NCBI RefSeq assembly: GCF_000003815.2
Contig: NC_049986.1
Location: 15,463,569 to 15,527,568 of the forward strand
DNA from: Branchiostoma floridae
Lineage: Eukaryota; Chordata; Leptocardii; Amphioxiformes; Branchiostomatidae
Reading direction: 5' to 3'
DNA length: 64,000 bases
Shown: in pieces, positions 33,925-44,900 of the stretch
Layout of the letters: each line of letters opens with the position of its first letter
Position numbering within the stretch: position 1 is the first letter of the stretch
Program-made: the position numbers and the translations under genes
Notes under the pieces: model-generated
Told to the model about the DNA's origin: nothing
Databases searched by the model: none
The model's input: only the letters and a program-made list of their open reading frames with translations

Positions 33925-35177
33925 TGCGAAAAGGAGCGAAAAGGAATGGAGTATGAAGCAAACTTAAATAAAATCAATGAGAATATAAGGAATCGGTACT
34001 GCGGGCGTTAGAAGCCTATGAAACGTGTTTTATTTTACCGAGAATTTGACATTATCAAATTTTTACAGCGCTGTTTCAGGCTGTTGTTTTTGTGTGGCTA
34101 AATTATTCTTTGAAGATCTGCGAAATACAAAGAAACGGAACTGAGATAAGAAAGTAAGGACTAAAATTCAGTGGGTGGTAGATGAATATCGATTATTATA
34201 CATTTTCAGGATGAGGCAAGATTGTAACGTTGTTGTATTTGGGTGGCTTTTATTCTCCCTAGAGGGGAGCGCCGCATGCAAATGACCCGCGAAATCCGGT
34301 CAGGAAAGATATGCTAATAAACTGCTGCCCCACGAGCATGACAGCTCCTTTCAACAGGGCCAACAACATGGTTTTCTGGAGACTGGAGACATATCTTCTT
34401 GCTCGTTCACAACGAAAGAAAAGCTGTAAAAGGAGAGACATATATACATTGTACCAAAGAGATTTCATCAAGTTGTACAATGAGTATTCATCATTTTGGC
34501 GGGAAGAAAGGTGCCAACGTGAGGAATTTGTGCAAAGGATATTGGGAAATACAATTTCTGTCAACAATTTTCCGTCATATTCAATACAAATAAATTTCTG
34601 CCTCTTGCGACCGACATCAGGCCCTCGCTGATGATAAAAAAATCCCAATGCCGGGTTTAGATGTCCTGGTTGCAAAACAAATTTAAGGCGTTGTATTGAT
34701 ATTAATGAAAGTGTGAAAAAAAAGGAAGGAAGAATAATTCCCAACATGCTGGGCTCGAACTTCCGATCGTCGACTTCCCTGGGTTCGAACATTCGACCTA
34801 TATTTCTCTAAGGTCAAGTTCTTACAAATTGTGCAATACATATACTTGTAACTTTGCTTTCATTGCATTTTTTAAACAACTATATCCACATAGCATGGCT
34901 TTTTATGATAAAATATGCGCAATCGTTCTCAACATAATCCATTTCTTCTTGTGAAATTTTATAATATAAATGTAATATGGATATTCTAAGGAATGTTATA
35001 ACCACATTAACACGTACATGAACATAGATATGCATAGATAGGTCTCATCAATATTCATTCCTCCATTGAACCATTGCTATAGGAATTTCGTGGAACAAGC
35101 CGCAAAATGCATTTGCCGATCACAGTTTACCTTTTCCTAATATTACCATCGATTTTATTTGAATTTGCTTCATACTT

Positions 35178-35270
35178 CGTTCCTTTTCGTTCCTTTTCGC
35201 ACTTTCGTTCCTTTTCGTTCCTTTTCGTTCCTTTTCGTTCCTTTTCGTTCCTTTTCGTTCCTTTTCGCAC
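35178..35270. repeat. (CGTTCCTTTT)n decamer tandem array
   Basis: About nine units of a 10-bp repeat lie in the right inverted arm, interrupted once by CGCACTTT. The same repeat reversed borders the N gap in the left arm. Confidence 0.9.
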
Positions 35271-35290
35271 TTTCGGTAAGCGCAGTAAAT

Positions 35291-37405
35291 CGCAGCAAAA
35301 TCGTAAGCAAAATCAGCCATCGCAACGCATCGGATGGTGTTCAAAATGTTTCCAGCGTCGTACGATTTTTCACTTGTGTCTCTTTTGAATAGCCGCCTGG
35401 CCGCTTTTGTGCTTCTTTAACCAACAAAATGTGAACTAAGCTGTTGAATACCTTCCTATAATATATTTAACTGTAAAAATAAATTAAAAGAGACCATGAC
35501 AACAAGAACATTACAAGAAAAGTTCAAATCAAGCGTGAGTACTGGTATGATTATCTCGGCCTGCTTGCCGGCTCTACGACTCTTTCGAAGATCGTATCAT
35601 GATATGCTATCAACAAAAATATGCCATCATACAAAAATCATATCATAAGCATTGTATCATATATATTTCCGACTCATAGAGCCTGCCTTTATGTTCGAGT
35701 TGTCCCCATGGTTATTACGATTATGGTAAACTGACCCAAGACCGACGAGAGCTTAGATTTGATCTGATTATAAACTCACGTGCATGAAGTGATCAAACAA
35801 TTGTCTGCATCACCTGTGCGGGGCGCGCTGTTCTCTGGTTGCGACTGTGGCAGTTGCGACTGATATATTTTCCCTTTTCGTCAATATCCACAATATCAGG
35901 GAAACCTGAAACCATCACAACATGCTAACAATTCATAAATCTAAAACCTCATCAGTAGACAAAAATTGCCATAATGAAGTCTGCTATGGGGGCAAATAAA
36001 ATCTTACGACGATAGCGAAATTTTGAACATGTTCAAAATCCATTTCAGCTCTATTTTTCGCCATACGACGCTCCCCGATTTACTATCTGATTCACTGCGA
36101 TTGACGCAGGCACGCTCTTATGACCTCATCGTACGATGCACTACGCGCTTTGTGATCACGGCTTTATATACTTAAACCATTGCTTCCGATTCTCCCCCGA
36201 CTTACGACGCACTGCGCTTATCCTGCGCATCGGAAGGAATCGCAAGGAATCGTACGCGCTTTGTGACCAGGGCTTTAGGTGGGCTTGGGCGGGTTATCCG
36301 CAAGCTTCACCAGTACCGTTGTGCTCACTGTGGTGACCTTGTTGTACCGCAGCTTAGAGGTATATTTTAGCTGTTTTAGGTCCAGAGAGCTGTGTCCGAG
36401 ATGGTCACATGCCTGTGCTTCACCGTAAGCTACAAACAAATAAAGAAGAGATTGCGACTGATCATCCCATTGCTTTTAATGTTTTCTCAATACCTTGCAC
36501 CCGCTGTTGTACTATGGCCTTGAACTGGCCAGGGTAAAGGGTTCAGTTTGGGTATGCATCCTGAAACTGATAAGCTCTCTGGTGACGATAACATTCAATT
36601 ACGAGCTAACAGTGTGCACAGGATCAATGTACAACACACTGGAGTGACCAATGAAAGATCGACAAGAAAATAAGTTGTAATAGAAGATTGACAACAATTG
36701 AGAACATAGAGAACTCATCGGATGGCGGCTTGCTGTGCTAGAGAACACCTTATGTCGTGAATGAAGATTAGACATCAAGGTAAAAGAATGGCAGTTACTC
36801 ATGACGGTACTGGATGATTCACAGTCATATCCAGTTGTTTGAGTACCTGCTATTTGGAGCACCTTATGTCAATACCCAGGCAGTTCACACCGCTGATAAA
36901 CTATGGCGGTTTTGATTTTACCATGGATGGCAGAGGAATGAGGGGTTGTCAATGTTTTGATGTGCTTCACACTGTTCACGCCACAGCAGCTCATGAATCG
37001 ACACCCTGACCTCGCTTGACCTCACGGCTGACTCGTGATCTTTGTTCGAGTTTTGTTTGGCAGCACATGTTTGCTCGTCAGCAAAAAAAAAGATAAACAC
37101 AATTATGACGACTGTTCCATGTGAACATCTGTGGGTAGGCACAAAAAGTTGTGTTTCTGTTGGTTTATGTCACTCATACCTTACGTCATCGTTTGTATCG
37201 TCCCTGCTATTTCTGTGCCTTGCGCTGATCAGACTGTGCCTTGGGTTTCTCCTTTATTTGTGAACTGATAAAATACCTCATCACCCTGCGAGTTTAGCAA
37301 ATGGTACGTCCCATTTAGGGTGAAAGTTAACCATTAGGTGATCCAATACAAAGTGCCCGAAAACTAGTCTAGCTGTGCGTTCCTTTTAACGACGAGACTT
37401 TGTCG
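35291..37405. other. Spacer upstream of copy D, no gene seen
   Basis: No convincing coding sequence. Two related copies of a segment reading TACGCGCTTTGTGA(C/T)CA lie near 36144 and 36252, followed by GGCTTTA, and look like transposon-derived sequence. The copy D promoter should lie close to 37.4 kb but has no motif I can assign. Confidence 0.5.
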
Positions 37406-38867
37406 ATGTGGAAGACTGCACTCTTCTGCGCTTGGGCGGCATTGTGTCTGTCAGCTGACAGCACTGCCAGGTAGTGTGCCCTTGATGTCAATGCTCTCTT
37501 AGTCTACATTGAATCTTGTTATAATGATAGAACTAGGGGTGGGTACCGGTACGGCGTACCGGTACAAAACCGGTTTTATTGTTGGACCGGTCCGAAAAAA
37601 CGGACCTGAAAAAATCGGTGGACCGGATGTTGGACCGATTAGAAAATGAACAGATTAAACCGGCACGACGGCGGCAGGTGTTTATGTGTTTTACGTATTT
37701 TGAGGCTTATTGGTCTAAGAAAATAACAAGAGCGAAGTACAGGAGAGTTGATAGACCACGTTTAACTGTAGAAACTTGGTAAAAATGACTAACTTAACAG
37801 AGTTGTTTACGTGAAGATAGGATACTCCACCAAACAGATACCTTTTGTCGCGAAATGGACAATTGCTTTGAGGCCTGCCCATTCACAAACAATTAGGTCC
37901 AGGAATCAGGACCTGATCCTCTGGACCTGGACCGTATCTGTACCTGGATATTCTGTACCGGTACCCACCCCTAGATAGAACGGTTCATTCCCAGATTGTA
38001 CTTGAATGGTATTCTATAAGAAGACAACATGTCAACAGTTATGTCTTGAATCATTTCATGTCGACGACAGTGTTGAGGCTAACCGTCCACTGTCCTGTCA
38101 TGGAGAGTGCCCTGAGTACGAGCTGCTCTGCTCGAGCCCAGAGTACGCTGTGCGGCGGTACAAGAGTGGCCTCTGGGTATCGACCAGTGTACGGAGCCCG
38201 AGTATCACCAAGGCCAATCTGATCGGGGGGCAGCGGCTATACAGGTACCTGAAGGGGGATAATCATGAAAGTAAGTAAGTGGAGCTGATAGTAATATTTT
38301 CAGAGTATTCACTGTATTTTCATTACAACACATCATTCATGATTTATTCCTAGACGAAGGTTTTATAAATACGAGTGGCATGCAGATCACTTTTCACAAC
38401 GCTCAAGTCTTCATGATACTATAGTAGGTTTTAGAATCTCCGCCTAAAGCTTCCGAAGATGTGAGCTGGAAAAGCCTCCATGTCCTGTTATTCATGTCGT
38501 CTTTGATTATTATAACATTCTACCGAGCTCTTGGTGGTAGTATATCATTTATACCAAATTTCACAGAAGTCAGGTTGTTGGATACGCGAAATGAATGTAA
38601 TGTCTACCTTTCCGCAATTAGTCGGATAATTGTCGTGCTTGATCCACAGAGATCAGAATGGCGCCCATCACGCCATTGGTTCTGCAGGTGCGCATGTCGC
38701 CAGGTGACACGACACGAGAGGTGACTGTCTCCATGATGATACCTAAAGACGTGGCGAGTAACCCCCCAAAACCGACAGATCCAAAAGTAAGACGACTGTC
38801 TTTGAGTTTCCCACACAGGCACACGTTTCTTTTGTTCGTTTGATTTAATTCAATACGTGAATGCGTG

Positions 38868-38916
<49 letters not shown>

Positions 38917-41900
38917 GTGTGTGTGCGCGCGCGCGCGTGTGTGTGTGTGTGTGTGCGTGAGTGAATGTGCGTGTGTGTGTGCGTGTGTGTTTGTGTGTGT
39001 GTGCGCGCGCGTGTGAATTTGTGTGTGTGTGTTTGTGTGTGAGAGAGAGATAGAAAGAGTGTGTGTTTGTGTGTTTGTGCGTGTGTATTTGTGTGTGTGT
39101 GTCTTTGTGTGTGTGTGTTAGTGAACAAGTGTAATTTTCAATAATCGTATTCTTATCCTACTTGTCAGGTGGTGATAGATCTCGTTCCCGAGACTATAGT
39201 GTACGTGAAGTCGTTCCCACGGCAGAGTGCCGGATTTGTACCAGAACGAGAAGCCGGGAAGTTTCTCCAGACGCTAGCGGATAGGGAAGAACTCATCGAG
39301 CACGAGAGCTACTTCCATATTGCCCAGTACGACAGGTAAACATAAGAACCAGATGTGTCTAGACTTGATGTTGCCAAATTCTGCATAAAGAACTGAGCAG
39401 GGACCGATGCTAGTGTTACGCCGAAGGGCGGTTATACTGGCTATACAGATACATATGTTTAAACACTCTAGCCTATAACTGACACAAAAAAGACAGAAAG
39501 GGTATGGTGTTGGTTAAAAGACAATGAGACATGGTTGCTCCTGAATTGGAATGACAAAATTGTTCGGACGGGGGGAAGTAGGTTCCGTATCAAACAAAAG
39601 TTTCCTCTTTATTGATGCCTCTAACCACTCTTTCTTTTCAAAATAGGGTTTCTGTTTAGACATAAATTTCCTTGTTCATTTTAGCGTATCTTGTTCTTGC
39701 AGTCTCTCCTCTGGCCGGGAATCACAAAACGAGATTTGGATATTTGCCATCAACGAGGTGACGTACCGGATGCTGCAGGTGACTAACGGCCTGGGCAGCG
39801 GGAGGGGGATCCCGCGATGTCTGCGGCGGGACAACATGCCGCTGAGATGGTCTAAGATGAACCCAGCTAATGTCCCGGTTCTCACACGGGACAGATGCCC
39901 CTTGTCTTTCTGTCAGGGTAGGACAGTACCACATATACATGTATACATTTGCAGTGATTTTAACTCGTCTTGAAAGGTTATTGAAAAGAACGGTCATGCT
40001 ACGCCTTGGGAACAATATGTTTTAACATCTATTGAAATTCAATTGCCAACGAAAGAGAGTCAGAGACGGTTGACTTCACCCCCTTAACATACTACTTTCG
40101 ATTCTTTCAGTCCCAAAGGCAAACTTAGCAGCACGTACTGCATCACACACACATACACACAAACACACATGTAAAGACACACACAAACAAACACACACAC
40201 ACATACACACCACATAAAGGCACACAAAAAGTACAGACCAAAAGCAATGTTAAACTTCAGTCCCTTGCGCGTTTTGAACATAATTTCCTTTAAATCTGAA
40301 GGATCCCACTGCCCTAAGTACGAGATATTGGAAAGGGTAGGAGACACCATAGAGAAGCGACACTACACCGACCTGCAGGCCATCGGCTACGTGGCAACAA
40401 GCTGCCAATACGACACGGCCGTGGACCAGTCCTACATGCCTCTGTGGCAGCGGATGAACGACACAGGTATGGTTAGACTTTCGGTTATACCCGAATTCAC
40501 CAAATGTGTTGTCTTTTCAGCAGCGCGATTTTGTGTTTGTATTTATAGTTTTGTTTCTAGTTGGATGACTCGGGTCGCCGTTAGTTATTCGTTTCTAGAA
40601 TGTATCATTATATATAGTATTCGGTTACGTTTCGACTTACAAAAGAAATGATTATTTATAGATTCTAGACTACTGCAACAGCACCTATTACGTTTTCTTT
40701 CATATCTTGTGCTCTGTAGATACTAACGGCGTTTAATATATAGATGCAATCCTGTAATACCTTCTTCCGTAATGTCCAGGTTGATTAAGGATGTCTCATT
40801 GACCTAAACAAACAAAAATAGTTTGGAAAGTTGAGTTTTGCCTGTTTTTACTTCATCATTTCGTGGTAGACCATTCTTCGTAGACTAACAGTAGTGCGCA
40901 TTTTGTACACGAAAGGTATATCTCCAGCGGACGTTCAGGCGTTTGTAACAACTATCGTGCAAAGTCGTAAAGATCTGGATGGCAAGAAAGGCTGTGAGAA
41001 GTTCTTCGTCCTCTATTACGCTATGTCCGGGACTGCCAAGGTGTCATCGGTAATGCGTGTACTGAATTGTGGTTCTTGTTGTTGCTGCCGTTGTGGTGGT
41101 TTTACATATTAACTTTTTGTGCATATTTACATATACACTTTTGCTTTGTCGTGTGTAGATTTGGTTATCGTTGAACAACACCCACGCAACTATAATTCGA
41201 CCTCAAAGATTTTTCCAATTCGTTAATACGTTTACAATTGTTTCGTTGTAGGTTGTGACTGCGTCAGACAACGGCCGGCCGATGTTTAAAATACCTAAGA
41301 CGATACAGACTCTCCATGGGCCAAAGGACGTAACGTAGGTTTCTGATGTCTATTTTTCATCTGGCAATAAAAAGATTTGTAACGCTGTACGTTCGATTAT
41401 TGCATTGCAAATGTTGTGTTGTGCCGTTCTGTGTTGCAAGATGCTTTGATTCTTTTGCAGAAAGAATAAGTTTCGAGTTAATATGCTCGTTATTCACGAA
41501 ACAATCTTAAGCCGTTTTCTTATTACAGAACCTTCTACACAAAGTGCTTTGGAGGAAACGTATTCTACGATCCGCACAGTATCTCGGATAATGGCAAACT
41601 CCTATTGGATACCATGAAAAACGCGGGAAAATGTGTCTTGGGAGACCACATCAGCATAGCTGAGTACGATCCACAGTCAAGGTTATTTGATCGTTATAAC
41701 GAGGTATATTTTCTTATGTCTATTTCGGTCTTCATAAATGCTACTTGTGTACATTGCCCATTGCATGGTGTTGTTTGAACCCAGGCTGAAAGTTTGAACT
41801 CGGTTCAAAGCGGTCGGAGTGTTTCCGCAAATCTGAAACAAGTTGGGGGAGCGCGAATGCTGACTACTGAGCAGTTTGGGGAAATTTTGATGGCTTAAAA

Positions 41901-44900
41901 ACAACTTTCTTATCCGTTCATGATTCACAGATAATGGTTGATAGCGATGAGACGTGCGGAGATCACGTCGATCGTCCTGTCTTCTCCTACGACATCCCCC
42001 TGAGTAGCAGCTATCTGGACCTGATGGAGGTACCTGACGTCACGGAGCTCTGTAACACCACCGACTGCGCGCGCTTCTCTGTCAAGATGATGTTTGGGGA
42101 TAACCTGAGACTAGTGTCTCAAGACCCAGGTAACATTTGTTCGTCCGTGTGTCGTCTGTTAACACGCTAACAAGAGACTGCCTATTTGGATTGTCTTGAT
42201 ATTTGGTATGAGGATGTTTTTGATGGGAACTCAAAATGATTCAATTTTGGGCATCTATTCGTTTACTGTCGTGGTTGTTAGTCTAGACTACGATATCTTG
42301 TCTGTTCATAATCTCGAAGACATTGTCTACTCTGCTTTACACAGAGCTTTGCCCCGTTTCCTTTGGCTCAGTATATGATCTGTTGCTTACCAATGATATC
42401 TGTCTTTTCGACTGAATCTTTGTCTTTTCGACTGAATTTCACTGTGTTTGATAGGAGATACACACTTTTTTTTACTTTGAGCAGAAATATCATTTGTGCG
42501 TTATTGCATTGTTGAACTGTGTTGCACGGTTTTATATCAATTCTGTTTGTTCTGTGTCTGAGACTGAGCTTATGCCTGTTATGCTGTTGTTACCATATAC
42601 ATATAACGTTACATATACACATTATGCATTCATATTTTTGCCTTACAGCTAAGTTCGTGTGCACAGAGAGCACACCTCCGTCTTGCACGTATTACGAGGC
42701 GTATCACAAGGCACTGCATCCCATCCTGTCCTACATCAACGGGAAAAACAAGGATGGGATACGGATGAACATGACGAAGCCTTTGTTTGGACACGTAGGT
42801 CCCTTTGTAGTGATGAATCTGAATTAAATGATTGATATTTTCTATAAAGCTCAACAGTCAAAATTTCCGTTGGCATGGATATGTTTTATTTTTGAATCCA
42901 TTTCTCATGATATCCAAGCTGATATAGGGACCAGTTTTGTGTTTTACGTGCGTTTTGAGGCTTTCCGTGTGTCTCCATAGTGATTCACGTTCTTCTCTCT
43001 TCACTTCCTCCAATAGAGGAGAAAAACAATACGCACGAAAAGCCTAACAAAACACAGTGGATTAAACCATTTGGCCACAATTCTTCCGAGCAGCCTTCGT
43101 AACCCCTGCTTCACCTTATTGAGTCAGATGAAGCTTGCCTAAGCTTGATGTTTCTGACATCGGGAGGAGATATGTTGCTATGGAGAGCCTTAGTTCACAG
43201 AAGTGGTCTATGACTATGTGGCCTAGCTTGCACTGAGCAAACTCGTTACAAATTACACTGAGTCTGGCTGTACATCTCTCCCCTGTTCCACACAGGTGGT
43301 TCCCAGCGACAAACCGTGCGGAAAGTCGTTCGTCTTGTGTATGTACCTGTCGGAGAAATACTTCAACAGCCCGCCACAGCCACTCACAGACAGCGTAGGT
43401 TTCAGTTCCGATGTAATTCCATGAACGCTGAATGTAAGACAAATGTCAGAGAACAAACAAAAAATATCAAACCTTGCATCTACATGTCTTTAATCTCTAT
43501 GTAATCTGCCTACACAGGCCTTCTATTCGTTTGCGCCATGTTGGATTACAATGTAACGTTTCGTCTGTTAAACACACCAACATGCTGCAGTTATTATCAC
43601 ATTACCCGCCAACATGGTCGCCTGGGGATTCATATTATGATTAGGACGTCATCGAAGTGACAGAAAAAATTGTACTGTGTGCATCTTGAAAGTTTCAATC
43701 GAGAAATTAACTGCATCTGTTATATTTCATCGTTTATATAGATCAAAGAAGGCTGCTATAAGAATTGCGATAATTTTTCACCGGTATCGACTTTGTCTTT
43801 CCTTGGAATGATTTTTGAAACCATCTCCTCTTCGTCTAGGTCAGGATCTCCTATGATGAGAACGAGTTTGTGGCGTATGAGAAGTCCTTTGTTGGGAACT
43901 TCGAAAGCGCGCTGATTGACGTCAGAGTGAGAGAGCGTATTGATGAGATGCTGGTCCAGCTGGACGGACTGGAACCTTTTGGGGTCAAGTACAACCCAAA
44001 GGTAGCCCAGCTGGCGTTCCCCGTAGGCTTTCTCTTTGATTTTGCCTTTAGTTTAATGATATTTGATTCACAGTGGTGCTAAAATTCAGTGTTTTCAAAA
44101 GCGAGGAAGCATTTTAATCTTGAGGGAGATCGCTGAGAGCCCAGAATTGGAGTTGTGTGATGATTGATCAATATTGCTAAAAAATTAACAGATTACACAA
44201 ACGTTGAAAAATTGTTCTTTATCTATTACATTCGTTTAGCAATCTGTCAATGATTTAGTTCAGTGGAAGTTGCGCAGCGGTTCACTGTCTAATGGAAAGA
44301 GGGTGCAAGTAGCTTTGATATGATTGTAAAGTTACATCGAAGTATGATGATAAGTAAATGTTCAATACTGCCGGCTTATTCCAGCAGTGATGTCGATAAA
44401 TACGCCTGGCAACAAAGTTGGTTGTGATGATATACTATCATCTATTTGTTTACTTATTTATTCATGAATCTCTAATAACTTTTCAGCTTGTCTGGCTCGC
44501 TGCCTATTCGGATCCCGGGAAGGAAGAGACTGTGATGAAAATGTTTGTTCGTGACGACCAGGTACCTGATGCTTTTTACGATCATAACTATCTAAACATC
44601 CTTATCTCAACAGCTACAATGAAAATTCGAGTTTTGTTATGAGATTTTTAAACTAATTTTCATTGTATACAAACAGATTTTAAAGACATACCCTAAAGAT
44701 ATGTGGTCCATAACGCTTAATGTGTAAAGTAATTAGCCGCAAATATGGATGACTGAATGCCTTCTTTCGTATCTTTTCAGCAGCTAATGTTAGATTTCAT
44801 GACTAGTTGACCTTGAGTAGCTTTCGTTCCTGTTAAACACAATAAACTACGATTTGATGCTCTAAATGAGTAAAGACATTGTCTTACATGTTGTTCAATG

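Larger units (their letters stand above)
33733..35290. mobile_element. Long inverted-repeat element with internal tandem array and assembly gap
   Basis: The segment 33925-33979 (TGCGAAAAGGAGCGAAAAGG onward, through GTATGAAGCAAA) is the reverse complement of 35146-35200. The arms continue through a GGAACGAAAA array to ACCGAAAGT on both sides (33748 and about 35270). About 1.1 kb separates the arms. No protein-coding capacity is evident between them. It resembles a non-autonomous DNA element with long inverted ends; the outer boundaries are uncertain. Confidence 0.5.

Noticed and set aside
33702-34011. ORFs spanning the N run
   Set aside because: Most of their codons are undefined bases.
34735-34800. 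tRNA-like GGGCTCGAAC and GGGTTCGAAC words
   Set aside because: No cloverleaf or A box could be drawn; a chance match or a decayed SINE is more likely.
33733-36279. A transposon with ends CCTAAAGCC (33733) and GGCTTTAGG (36271-36279)
   Set aside because: Only nine bases match cleanly, no target duplication is visible, and the inverted structure ending near 35290 explains the left part better.
38850-39128. Thr-His-rich minus-strand ORF
   Set aside because: It is the translation of a GT/CT microsatellite.
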